Assembly: GCF_003337375.1 (NCBI RefSeq)
Contig: NZ_QPJD01000023.1
Coordinates: 16,006 to 80,005 of the forward strand
Length of the DNA: 64,000 bases
Direction of reading: 5' to 3'
Source: Paenibacillus prosopidis
GTDB taxonomy: Bacteria; Bacillota; Bacilli; Paenibacillales; Paenibacillaceae
Shown: positions 8,528-15,213 of the stretch, in pieces
Numbering within the stretch: position 1 is the stretch's first letter
Layout of the letters: each line of letters starts with the position of its first letter
Made by a program: the position numbers and the translations under genes
Notes under the pieces: generated by a model
Databases searched by the model: none
What the model was told of the DNA's origin: nothing
Seen by the model: only the letters and a program-made list of their open reading frames with translations

Positions 8528-9363
8528 AAATAGCCTATTCCCCGTGTCCCAACGATACGTTCGTCTTTCATGCTTGGACTCACGGTCTAATACCCGGCGC
8601 TCCTGAGCTGGAGGTAACTTACGCGGATATCGATATTACGAACAATTGGGCTGCTAATTCCGAAGGTCCGGAAGTGATGAAAATTTCATATGCCGCGCTG
8701 CCATGGGTGTTGTCTGATTATAAGCTGCTGCCGTGCGGCGGCGCTCTTGGCAGAGGCTGCGGACCGCTCGTATTGACGAAGGGCGGAGCAGTGGATACGA
8801 ATAATCCCGCGGCTCTAGCAGGAAAACGCGTAGCTGTTCCCAGTGAGCGGTCGACCGCCTACCTTTTATTCCGGCTATGGGCTGCTCGCCAAGTGCCGGA
8901 AGGCGTCGGTGAAATAGTCGTGATGCCCTTCCACGAAATTATGCCCGCTGTTCGCGACGGCAAGATTGATGCAGGCCTGGTTATTCATGAAGCCCGTTTC
9001 ACTTACCGATCGTACGGGCTGAGCATGTTGATGGACCTCGGAAGCTGGTGGGAATCAGACACCGGCCTGCCTATACCTCTCGGAGCAATAATCGCCCGCC
9101 GGTCGCTTGATGCCGGCGCGATTGCCGATTGGATCCGCGCTTCCGTCTACTATGCATGGACTCACCCGGATGCGTCGCAAGCCTATGTCATGCAGCACGC
9201 CCAAGAGCTCGCTCCGGATGTCGCACAGGCGCATATCGATCTCTACGTCAACGCGTTCACCGCAAACTTGGGCGACGACGGATATGCCGCAGTAGCCGCC
9301 CTGCTCGGACGGGCGGCCGAAGAAGGGCTCGTGCCCGGCTTCGATCTGTCGCTGCTGCGTTAG
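8524..9363 (+). CDS. mqnD: 1,4-dihydroxy-6-naphthoate synthase
   Basis: The ATG at 8524 overlaps the mqnB stop (ATGA), giving 279 residues, the usual length. The product begins MKIAYSPCPNDTFVFHAW, the hallmark N-terminus of MqnD, and continues with MKISYAALPWVL and GLVIHEARFTY, where the conserved His acts in catalysis. MqnD has the periplasmic-binding-protein fold and converts cyclic dehypoxanthinyl futalosine to 1,4-dihydroxy-6-naphthoate. Translational coupling with mqnB makes this the two-gene mqnBD unit of the futalosine route. A strong terminator follows at 9421-9465. Confidence 0.95.
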   Translation: MKIAYSPCPNDTFVFHAWTHGLIPGAPELEVTYADIDITNNWAANSEGPEVMKISYAALPWVLSDYKLLPCGGALGRGCGPLVLTKGGAVDTNNPAALAGKRVAVPSERSTAYLLFRLWAARQVPEGVGEIVVMPFHEIMPAVRDGKIDAGLVIHEARFTYRSYGLSMLMDLGSWWESDTGLPIPLGAIIARRSLDAGAIADWIRASVYYAWTHPDASQAYVMQHAQELAPDVAQAHIDLYVNAFTANLGDDGYAAVAALLGRAAEEGLVPGFDLSLLR

Positions 9364-9420
9364 TCGGAAGAAGTGGCTGATGTTCAAGGAAATAAAGTAT
9401 TAGACTGACCCTAATAATAG

Positions 9421-9465
9421 AAACAGCGGCAGCTAGGGACTGAAGTCTAGACTGCCGCTGTTTTA
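9421..9465 (+). terminator. rho-independent terminator after mqnD
   Basis: AAACAGCGGCAG pairs perfectly with CTGCCGCTGTTT; an inner CTAG/CTAG pair shortens the loop, and TTTTATTGTT follows. Confidence 0.8.
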
Positions 9466-9525
9466 TTGTTATCGTGTTCCGTCATTCAAGATACAGAAAT
9501 TTTTTTGAAAAATCACCTCAAGTCC

Positions 9526-9550
9526 CCAACACTTTTCGAGTTGGAGCGTT
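9526..9550 (+). promoter_or_regulatory. candidate ECF sigma factor promoter
   Basis: CCAAC (9526-9530) is separated by 16 bp from CGTT (9547-9550), the -35 AAC / -10 CGT pattern of extracytoplasmic-function sigma factors. It lies 45 bp before the start of an operon whose second gene is itself an ECF-like sigma factor, so autoregulation is plausible. Confidence 0.45.
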
Positions 9551-9594
9551 TTCCTTCATGTATGGCAATTCAATCTTGAAATGGAGGAGTTACA

Positions 9595-10305
9595 ATGGAA
9601 GAGCTTCAAGTGAACGGGACTACGATCGAGAACATGGGTGTACTTGATTTAATCGAAATGAAACCTGAAGATCTGGGGGCCGTTTCGCTCATCCAAAATG
9701 TCGGTCTTATTCTGGCACCCGAATCGTTGGTCGGCGCTTTAATGAAAATCCCTCAGAAAAACGTCGGATTAACGGTCACGCTCCCGTCGACAACCGGTAA
9801 AATCAAGCTGCTGAGTGGACAGTTTACCGTAAACGGCGAAGTATTTGCGAACCGCTTGGGGTCACCCGAAGACATTCTTGTCGTCACCGGCCAAATTATC
9901 ATCACTTCTACGATTGAAACGGTTGGCTTCAAAGAAGTCATCGTGGCGGGCCAATTGATTGCTCCCAAAAAAGCGGAAAGCGGCTTGGTCGCCGCAGTCA
10001 CTCGAATGACCGGCCAAGTCGCGTACTATACTGCAGAAACGCCGAGGCTGTTCGTCGGAGAGGATACATTCTCGAAGGCGTTTTTTGATTTCATCGACGA
10101 CAAGTTGGCGATGGTTTTTGTCGGGTCGTTTGAATTCGAATCTGATGTTGATGCTGCCTTGCTGAAGCAGAAAGTCTCGGAAATAGTCGTGATTGGCGAG
10201 TTGAAGGCTCCGAAAGAGCTGATCCCGATCCTCCAATATCTTGCCAGCGTAAAATTGGGATCGATCATCGGTATAGATCATGCGGTGATTCAAAGCCAAC
10301 CATGA
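9595..10305 (+). CDS. unknown repeat protein in sigma-factor operon
   Basis: A 236-residue soluble protein with no signal peptide; ATG 9595 is 7 bp behind TGGAGGAG. It is rich in Val/Ile/Gly and contains at least three related segments: NVGLILAPESLVGALMKIP (about 36-55), AGQLIAPKKAESGLVAAV (about 122-140) and IGELKAPKELIPILQYLA (about 203-220). Each follows a short beta-rich stretch, suggesting a stacked beta-strand architecture such as a solenoid or polymer-forming fold. Its stop overlaps the sigma factor start by 4 bp (ATGA), so both are translated from one mRNA. I do not recognise the family; a structural or sensing role coupled to the sigma factor is inference. Confidence 0.6.
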   Translation: MEELQVNGTTIENMGVLDLIEMKPEDLGAVSLIQNVGLILAPESLVGALMKIPQKNVGLTVTLPSTTGKIKLLSGQFTVNGEVFANRLGSPEDILVVTGQIIITSTIETVGFKEVIVAGQLIAPKKAESGLVAAVTRMTGQVAYYTAETPRLFVGEDTFSKAFFDFIDDKLAMVFVGSFEFESDVDAALLKQKVSEIVVIGELKAPKELIPILQYLASVKLGSIIGIDHAVIQSQP

Positions 10306-10847
10306 AGCAGGATTTATTCCATGAATTGTACACCGGCTGCTCCAAGCAGGTATACGCTTATCTGCTGGGACGCACAAGCAGCAAGGATACGGCCGCGGAT
10401 CTGCTTCATGACGTTTTCCTTCGGATTTGGAACAGGATGGAAGTGGCAGAACGGATTCCCGCTGAGCAGCGTTTGTATTGGATATTCTCCATCGCTTCCA
10501 ACCGGGTGAAGGACCATTACCGGAATTCCGGAAACCGGAAGCAGGCGGAGGAACAAATTCGAGGCCGGCACCAAGCAACCCCGTCTGGAGACCTGTCATC
10601 GCTTTTGGCCGCCCGCGAGCAATTTAACGAGCTGGAATCGGCCATTGGCGGCCTTCCGGAGGAGTTCAGGTGCATGCTTATAATGAAAGCCGTGGGCGGG
10701 ATGAACAGCAATCAGATCGGCGATGCGCTGGGCATCCCCGCCGGAACGGTTCGCTATAAACTGTCGCAAGCCCGAGGGCTGCTCGTCAGACAGCTAGGAC
10801 TGCTGGAGACTGAGGCCGCGGCAGGAAGGAGGAAGACCAATGGATAA
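10302..10847 (+). CDS. ECF-like RNA polymerase sigma factor
   Basis: A 181-residue sigma-70 family protein. Region 2 spans about residues 5-70 (KQVYAYLLGRT, AADLLHDVFLRIWNR, with LYWIFSIASNRVKDHYR matching regions 2.3-2.4). Region 4 spans about 110-165 and ends in a helix-turn-helix, NQIGDALGIPAGTVRYKLSQ, for -35 recognition. There is no region 3, hence the ECF class. It overlaps the upstream gene by 4 bp and the downstream small gene by 8 bp, so all three form one translationally coupled unit. The candidate promoter at 9526-9550 suggests autoregulation. The downstream small protein occupies the usual place of an anti-sigma factor. Confidence 0.88.
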   Translation: MKQDLFHELYTGCSKQVYAYLLGRTSSKDTAADLLHDVFLRIWNRMEVAERIPAEQRLYWIFSIASNRVKDHYRNSGNRKQAEEQIRGRHQATPSGDLSSLLAAREQFNELESAIGGLPEEFRCMLIMKAVGGMNSNQIGDALGIPAGTVRYKLSQARGLLVRQLGLLETEAAAGRRKTNG

Positions 10848-11094
10848 CGAAAACGCCGGCATTCTGCTGCCTGTCGAAACGGACAGACGATTTGATCAAC
10901 TTCTGGCAGACTGGGCAGTGCATGCACGTTTGTCGCCAGAGAAAGAGATTGAAATCTACGAACGCATCTTCGTCGTTGAAGAGGATTTGGGCTATGACTG
11001 GTGGCGGCAACTGGTTGACGGGTTTTCTTTCAAAGCTTCGAACGTCGTTCCGAAATTCGCTTTCAAGGGAACTTTATTACCATCCCTTGTATAA
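10840..11094 (+). CDS. small protein after sigma factor, possibly a truncated anti-sigma factor
   Basis: An 84-residue ORF overlapping the sigma gene by 8 bp. Residues 1-60 look like a genuine conserved domain with LSPEKEIEIYERIFVVEEDLGYDWWRQL visible as a charged amphipathic stretch (given here in two parts: LSPEKEIEIYERIF at about 32-45 and EEDLGYDWWRQL at about 48-59). The last 25 residues are of different character and end 11 bp before a mobile-element insertion. There is no membrane segment. By position it could regulate the sigma factor, but nothing in the sequence proves this. It may be a shortened version of a longer gene disturbed by the insertion at 11105. Confidence 0.5.
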   Translation: MDNENAGILLPVETDRRFDQLLADWAVHARLSPEKEIEIYERIFVVEEDLGYDWWRQLVDGFSFKASNVVPKFAFKGTLLPSLV

Positions 11095-11104
11095 AAAAAC
11101 GGAT

Positions 11105-11303
11105 GGGGTTGTCTCAAAAGGTATTAAGACCTGAGAGACAACCCCTATTTACGTATATAAAGCTGACTTTAGTGTGTGTTAAGAATCGAAACGGATTCAT
11201 GACTAGCTTACAAGGACCTCTTTCACACAATTAACGGATCTGAGGTCCGCATCTTAAAGCGAGCTGTTTCTCAAGTGAGCCTACTAACTTTTGAGACAGC
11301 TCC
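11105..11303. mobile_element. 199-bp MITE-like element with terminal inverted repeats
   Basis: The left end GGGGTTGTCTCAAAAG (11105-11120) and the right end CTTTTGAGACAGCTCC (11288-11303) are inverted repeats matching at 14 of 16 positions. Both flanks carry AT (11103-11104 and 11304-11305), consistent with a 2-bp target duplication. The ends resemble the GGCTGTCTCAAAAG-type termini common among insertion sequences of Firmicutes. No transposase ORF is present, so it is non-autonomous or decayed. The left end also forms an internal hairpin (GGGGTTGTCTC with GAGACAACCCC at 11135-11145) that may terminate the sigma operon transcript. Confidence 0.6.
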
Positions 11304-11376
11304 ATTGACGACTTTCTTCGGATTTTCTCCAGCTTTGAGCGTGTACGGTACCTTCCAGTCAGATGATTCTTTCACG

Positions 11377-11422
11377 ATTTCAAAGAACAATTAACAGGAG
11401 GATTTCCTTTAATTAAAGCAAC
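11377..11422. repeat. dispersed repeat, copy 1
   Basis: About 45 bp beginning GATTTCAAAGAACAATTAAC and continuing through AGGAGGATTTCCTT to TTAAAGCAA is repeated with few differences at 61673-61718 (same orientation). Differences are single substitutions plus a 2-bp length change. It is intergenic in both places and is probably a lineage-specific dispersed repeat or the remnant of a mobile element. Confidence 0.55.
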
Positions 11423-11433
11423 ACAATCGACAT

Positions 11434-11473
11434 CTATCCACTTATCCACAGATTTATCAACATTTTACCCACA
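11434..11473. promoter_or_regulatory. cluster of DnaA boxes
   Basis: Four DnaA-box-like 9-mers in the same orientation within 40 bp: CTATCCACT (11434), the perfect consensus TTATCCACA (11442), TTATCAACA (11454) and TTACCCACA (11465). Start-to-start spacings are 8, 12 and 11 bp. There is no dnaA, dnaN or other replication gene near, so this is not the chromosomal origin; it resembles the DnaA-box clusters away from oriC that titrate DnaA in B. subtilis. Confidence 0.55.
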
Positions 11474-11502
11474 TCATGTTGACTGAACTAATTTTCCATA
11501 AC

Positions 11503-11526
11503 AAAAAAAGCCCCAAAAGGGGCTTT
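11503..11526 (-). terminator. terminator of SRPBCC-arsR operon
   Basis: On the minus strand AAAGCCCC, loop TTTT, GGGGCTTTTTTT: a perfect 7-bp GC-rich stem with a T7 tail, 15 bp after the arsR stop. Confidence 0.85.
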
Positions 11527-11540
11527 CCAATATCGTTATT

Positions 11541-11921
11541 CTACTCCTTCGAATCTCGCTCCACTACAGTAAGGGGACCAAACGCATCCGCAGCATGGGG
11601 ATCGTCTGATTCTACATACCGCTTCAACACCGACAATTTATTTTCCCAATACCGTTCATAGTAAGCGAGCCACCGTTTCAACTCGAGCAAAGGCTCCGGA
11701 TCCAGCCGATAGCGCGTCTCCCGCCCGACCTTCCGGTCCTTCACCAGTCCAGCGTCAGCCAATACCCGCAAATGCTTGGAAACGGCCGTTCGGCTCATCG
11801 TAAAATGACCGCTAATGACGGTCACCGGCATTTCCTGATCGCCAAGCAGATGCAACAGCTTACGGCGCGTCGGGTCGGCGATTGCTTGAAACACATCGTG
11901 CTTCGGTGCTGGCTCAGCCAT
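11541..11921 (-). CDS. ArsR family transcriptional regulator
   Basis: A 126-residue winged-helix repressor. The N-terminus FQAIADPTRRKLLHLLGD and the recognition helix segment MSRTAVSKHLRVLADAGLV are typical of the ArsR class that pairs with SRPBCC proteins. The metal-binding ELCVCD motif of arsenic or cadmium sensors is absent, so it is not expected to sense metals. It begins 1 bp after the SRPBCC gene stop and is second in the operon. Two 20-bp palindromes in the operon promoter (12401-12420, 12432-12451) are the likely operators for autorepression. Confidence 0.92.
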   Translation of the reverse strand: MAEPAPKHDVFQAIADPTRRKLLHLLGDQEMPVTVISGHFTMSRTAVSKHLRVLADAGLVKDRKVGRETRYRLDPEPLLELKRWLAYYERYWENKLSVLKRYVESDDPHAADAFGPLTVVERDSKE

Positions 11922-11922
11922 C

Positions 11923-12351
11923 TTAAGCCTCTACATACTTGCTAAGCTTCTGCACCAAGCCGACCCAGCCATGAGCCATTTTCTCGCGTACGAGCGCATG
12001 CGCTTCTCCGAATTCCGTAACCTTGTCCGCATCCCAGCCGGAGTGGATAAGGGTAAACTCCGTTTTGCCATCCATTTCGTTCAGCTCAAACGTCAACGTC
12101 CAATCCTTGCCCCATTCAAAAGAAAGCCGGTTAGGCGGATCGATCTCCGTTACTTTACAAGGAGATTTGCCGAACTGGCCCGCCTCCAGATGAAACTCAT
12201 AACCCTCTTGCGGCTTGAAATCATTAGGCATGAACCATGCGGCAATGCCTTCCGATGTGGCTACAGCATCCCATACCTTCTGGATTGGAGCGTTAAGCTC
12301 AAGTGTTTGCCTGATATCATGCAGCGTGCCTTGCGTATTGTTGTTTCCCAT
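11923..12351 (-). CDS. SRPBCC (AHSA1-like) domain protein
   Basis: A 142-residue START/Bet v1-like protein. Family features are LNAPIQKVWDAVATSEGIAAWF near the N-terminus, then a beta-sheet with LSFEWGKDW and TEFTLIHSGW, and a C-terminal helix. Such proteins bind hydrophobic ligands in a deep cavity; the ligand is unknown. It is the first gene of a two-gene operon with the ArsR regulator, the common genomic pair in which the SRPBCC protein may bind the inducing compound. The start ATG 12351 is preceded by GGAGGTAATC on the minus strand. Confidence 0.9.
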   Translation of the reverse strand: MGNNNTQGTLHDIRQTLELNAPIQKVWDAVATSEGIAAWFMPNDFKPQEGYEFHLEAGQFGKSPCKVTEIDPPNRLSFEWGKDWTLTFELNEMDGKTEFTLIHSGWDADKVTEFGEAHALVREKMAHGWVGLVQKLSKYVEA

Positions 12352-12400
12352 TTTTGATTACCTCCATTAAGTATGCAGACTAATTTGTAAGCCTATATTT

Positions 12401-12420
12401 ATGAAACCTTTTGGTTTCAT
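12401..12420 (-). promoter_or_regulatory. ArsR operator 1
   Basis: ATGAAACCTTTTGGTTTCAT is a near-perfect 20-bp palindrome covering approximately +1 to +20 of the predicted transcript of the SRPBCC-arsR operon. Confidence 0.7.
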
Positions 12421-12426
12421 TTCGTC

Positions 12427-12456
12427 ATTATACGAAACCTTATGGTTTCATGTCAA
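12427..12456 (-). promoter_or_regulatory. promoter of SRPBCC-arsR operon
   Basis: On the minus strand a perfect TTGACA (12456-12451), an 18-bp spacer and a perfect TATAAT (12432-12427), the sigma-A consensus. The spacer is occupied by operator 2. Confidence 0.8.
12432..12451 (-). promoter_or_regulatory. ArsR operator 2
   Basis: ACGAAACCTTATGGTTTCAT repeats the palindrome of operator 1, 31 bp away (three helical turns), and fills the -35/-10 spacer, so repressor binding would block RNA polymerase. Confidence 0.7.
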
Positions 12457-12788
12457 CCATACATATTTAGTTTACCCATATCGGTTCAAATACCCTATCC
12501 ATTAAGCAAAAGCTTAGTTTCGAGGAGGACAAAGGATAACCGGCTTCCACTTTCCGCCTATCACCATTAACGTTAACTCCACCGTTTCTTTAAAATGCTG
12601 GTCTCCCAAAATAAACGACATCTTTCGTACAAAAATGATACTAACTCACTATAAAGTTGGTACTTGCTATAAGTGTGAGAAAGACTAATAATGAATGGCA
12701 CAGCCTATTCTTTCTTGATAAAAAGTGTAACACACTCGCTTCATACATAACCAAGCAGGCTGATAAAGAAATTCAAGGAGAGGATCGT
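12457..12788. other. intergenic region without recognised feature
   Basis: This 332-bp stretch between the arsR operon promoter and the SDR gene shows no convincing ORF. An open frame from 12657 runs into the SDR gene but has no ribosome binding site and starts with a sequence of non-coding character. A promoter for the SDR gene must lie here but no good -35/-10 pair stands out. Confidence 0.5.
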
Positions 12789-13508
12789 ATGGAACTAAAA
12801 AATAGAGCGGCTATTATCACAGGTGCCGGAAAAGGAATCGGTAAAGCAATCGCTGCCGCGCTGGCTGAAGAAGGAGTAAACCTCGGATTAGTCGCCCGGA
12901 CGAGTGCCGACTTGGAAGCTTTGCAGGCTGAGCTTACGGATACATATGGGGTAAAGGTAGCCATAACGGCAGCGGATATATCCGTCAAAGCAGAAGTGGA
13001 TCGAGCGGTCGCCTCGCTAAAGGAAAGCCTTGGATCTATTGATATTTTGATTAACAATGCTGGAATAGCGTCATTCGGCACGCTCCTTGATATGGAGCCG
13101 GAGCAATGGGAGCGTATCATCCAAACCAACCTGATGGGAACGTACTATGTCACTCGCGCCGCACTGCCAACGATGGTAGAGCAAAGCAGCGGCAGCATTA
13201 TTAATATCGCTTCGACTGCCGGCGAGCGCGGTTTTGCCACTGGCTCCGCTTATTGCGCTTCGAAATTCGCCGTCCTTGGCTTAACGGAAGCGCTTATGCA
13301 AGAGGTTCGCAAATCCAACATTCGCGTGACAGCTCTCACGCCAAGCACGGTAAATACAGAGTTAGCAACAAATGCCGGACTCAAAATAGGCGATGAAGAC
13401 CGTATGATGCAAGCAGAGGATGTTGCCGAGCTCGTTCTAGCCACCCTCAAGCTGCCGGATCGCGTATTTCTCAAAAGCGCAGGCATATGGACAACAAATC
13501 CGCAATAA
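12789..13508 (+). CDS. short-chain dehydrogenase/reductase (FabG-like)
   Basis: ATG 12789 is set by AAGGAGAGG 6 bp upstream; 239 residues, normal for the family. The Rossmann cofactor motif is TGAGKGIG (about residues 11-18), NNAG follows at about 86-89, and the catalytic Ser, Tyr and Lys are seen in INIASTAGE and SAYCASKFA (YxxxK). An Arg in the second strand (LVARTS) suggests NADPH. Substrate cannot be told: the closest characterised relatives are 3-ketoacyl reductases, but it is not in a fatty-acid operon. It stands alone and ends at a terminator. Confidence 0.9.
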   Translation: MELKNRAAIITGAGKGIGKAIAAALAEEGVNLGLVARTSADLEALQAELTDTYGVKVAITAADISVKAEVDRAVASLKESLGSIDILINNAGIASFGTLLDMEPEQWERIIQTNLMGTYYVTRAALPTMVEQSSGSIINIASTAGERGFATGSAYCASKFAVLGLTEALMQEVRKSNIRVTALTPSTVNTELATNAGLKIGDEDRMMQAEDVAELVLATLKLPDRVFLKSAGIWTTNPQ

Positions 13509-13517
13509 CGCTTATTC

Positions 13518-13549
13518 GCCCCTAGCCCTAACAAGGCTGGGGGCTTTTG
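13518..13549 (+). terminator. rho-independent terminator after SDR gene
   Basis: GCCCCTAGCC pairs with GGCTGGGGGC with one mismatch around a TAACAA loop, followed by TTTTGT. Confidence 0.8.
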
Positions 13550-13640
13550 TCATATGGGACAGAGTTGACTCTCTTGGGTTTTTTATGAATAATAATAACT
13601 ATATAGATAAATAGAGAGCCTTGTGCTAGGAGGGAATCAT

Positions 13641-14207
13641 ATGTCCATCGTTCCACAAATTTTGGAGTTCAACAAGCAGTTTGTCGAAGAGAAGCAGTAT
13701 GAAGCTTATTTGACTGACAAATTTCCTGAGAAGAAGCTGGCGATTCTTACTTGTATGGATACGCGGCTCGTCGAGCTGCTGCCTAAGGCCTTGAACTTGC
13801 GCAATGGCGACGCCAAATTTATCAAAAATGCGGGTGCGATTCTAACTCAGCCGTTCGGAAGCGCGATGCGCAGCATTTTGGTCGCGGTCTATGAGCTTGG
13901 GGCACGTGAGATGCTTGTCATCGGCCATCACGGCTGCGGCATGACGAACCTTAATATTGAAGGCATGGTCAGCAAGTTTGCCGGTCACGGCATCGATCCT
14001 TTAGCGGTTGAGACGCTTGAAAATGCAGGTATTCGCATGGATAAATTTCTCCGGGGCTTCAGCAGCTCCGAGGAAGGCGTTATGCACAGCGTCAAAATGA
14101 TTCGCAAGCATCCGCTCTTCCCGAAAGACATTCCGGTTCATGGCTTAATCATCCACCCGGAAACAGGCGCGTTAGAGGTTATCGTTCAGGATTATAGAGA
14201 AGAGTAA
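13641..14207 (+). CDS. beta-class carbonic anhydrase (YtiB-like)
   Basis: ATG 13641 lies 7 bp behind AGGAGGG, giving 188 residues. Zinc ligands are seen in CMDTRL (Cys, with the Asp-Arg dyad) and HHGCGM (His and Cys), the arrangement of small beta-carbonic anhydrases. The spacing and length match the Bacillus YtiB group. The enzyme interconverts CO2 and bicarbonate in the cytoplasm. It is a single-gene unit with a bidirectional terminator after it. Confidence 0.93.
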   Translation: MSIVPQILEFNKQFVEEKQYEAYLTDKFPEKKLAILTCMDTRLVELLPKALNLRNGDAKFIKNAGAILTQPFGSAMRSILVAVYELGAREMLVIGHHGCGMTNLNIEGMVSKFAGHGIDPLAVETLENAGIRMDKFLRGFSSSEEGVMHSVKMIRKHPLFPKDIPVHGLIIHPETGALEVIVQDYREE

Positions 14208-14232
14208 CCGCTTCTTTGGGAGGAGAATTTAA

Positions 14233-14270
14233 AAAAGAGCAGGGTGCCTCATGCACCGTGCTCTTTTGTT
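14233..14270. terminator. bidirectional terminator
   Basis: AAAAGAGCAGGGTGC pairs with GCACCGTGCTCTTTT (one mismatch); A and T runs flank both sides, so it can serve the carbonic anhydrase gene and the convergent kinase gene. Confidence 0.8.
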
Positions 14271-14290
14271 TATAATTGTAGCCAACCCCG

Positions 14291-15070
14291 CTAAAAGAAC
14301 TCGTCCAGCAGCTGGTAGTAGCTGATTTTTGCATGATCCGGCTCTCTGATGCCGTACTCTTCAAGAAAAGCCGCAACATGCTCTTCGCCAAAGTTATATA
14401 TGATGCTCCTAACCGCCAATGCTAAGTCCTGATACCTGTCGGCAATGCCACCTCTTCCCCAGTCTATAAATCCGCTGATCTCGCCATTTTGGAGTATGAT
14501 ATTGGGCAAGCAATAATCGCCATGCGTGAACACCAAATCCTCCGCGGCAGGCCTTCTCTCAAGCAGCTCTTGGAACAACGCTTCCGCCTTAGCACCATTC
14601 CGGGCCGAGTCGAAATCCTCCTCGTCTACAAGTCCGTGCTCCGCCCTGCGTCCTGCTTCCGCAATAACAGTATCCAATCTGCGGTCAAACGGGCAGTCGT
14701 CTATGCGAACATCGTGCACGGCTCTCAGTCCGACCGCCAACTGCCGAATAAGCTGCGGCAGCATCGTTTCATAAGACTTATCCGAAGCGTCCAGTCCTGC
14801 CACTTCCGATAGGAGCAAGTACTCATTGGAAGCATCCTTCTCATAAAAGAGTACTTCCGGCACGGGCAGTTTGCCTTGCAACCACTCCATTCGTTCTTTC
14901 TCAGCTCGCAAGCTCTCAACCGCATCAACTGAGTGTATTTTTATGAAATAGTTACCCGAAGCACCTGTCAACCGGTACGTTCTTGATTCGGAAAGACCAA
15001 TGGTCACCCTATTCCACTCACATCCTTTAGTCAGCTTCATCAAACCTTCCGGTAATAATAACTCCTGCAT
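14291..15070 (-). CDS. aminoglycoside 3'-phosphotransferase-like kinase
   Basis: A 259-residue member of the APH(3') family by length and motifs: the nucleotide-binding Lys in YFIKIHS, the catalytic loop HGDYCLPNIIL with its Asp base, and the metal-binding IDWGRGGIADRYQDLAL. The C-terminal helix region ISYYQLLDEFF also matches the family, which uses it in antibiotic recognition. The start is ambiguous: ATG 15070 is used, GTG 15076 is equally near the GGAAGGTGGGG site. It is divergent from a DeoR regulator gene. True substrates may be kanamycin-type antibiotics or another sugar; resistance is not proven by sequence. Confidence 0.88.
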   Translation of the reverse strand: MQELLLPEGLMKLTKGCEWNRVTIGLSESRTYRLTGASGNYFIKIHSVDAVESLRAEKERMEWLQGKLPVPEVLFYEKDASNEYLLLSEVAGLDASDKSYETMLPQLIRQLAVGLRAVHDVRIDDCPFDRRLDTVIAEAGRRAEHGLVDEEDFDSARNGAKAEALFQELLERRPAAEDLVFTHGDYCLPNIILQNGEISGFIDWGRGGIADRYQDLALAVRSIIYNFGEEHVAAFLEEYGIREPDHAKISYYQLLDEFF

Positions 15071-15119
15071 CAACACTTCCCCACCTTCCTATAAAACAAG
15101 AATAAAGACGATTAAACGA

Positions 15120-15165
15120 GAACAAACATGAAACAATATCATTGACAAAACCGAACAAACTTGAA
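15120..15165 (+). promoter_or_regulatory. direct repeats in APH/deoR divergent region
   Basis: GAACAAACATGAA (15120-15132) and GAACAAACTTGAA (15153-15165) differ at one position and are 33 bp (three turns) apart. The second overlaps the -35/-10 spacer of the deoR promoter. Candidate operator for the DeoR protein. Confidence 0.45.
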
Positions 15166-15171
15166 TATACT
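15142..15171 (+). promoter_or_regulatory. promoter of deoR-family gene
   Basis: TTGACA (15142-15147), 18-bp spacer, TATACT (15166-15171), 43 bp before the start codon. Confidence 0.7.
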
Positions 15172-15213
15172 GGAAGCATCACCGGTGACACATTGAATTT
15201 GGAGGCGTTCCAT

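Noticed and set aside
10302..11094. Classical sigma/anti-sigma pair
   Set aside because: The small downstream protein has no membrane helix and no zinc-binding anti-sigma motif, so only its position supports the idea.
11434..11473. Chromosomal origin of replication
   Set aside because: DnaA boxes are present but there is no dnaA/dnaN/gyrB neighbourhood and no evident AT-rich unwinding region of oriC size.
12657..12788. N-terminal extension of the SDR protein
   Set aside because: No binding site at 12657; the Rossmann fold starts normally from ATG 12789 with AAGGAGAGG before it.
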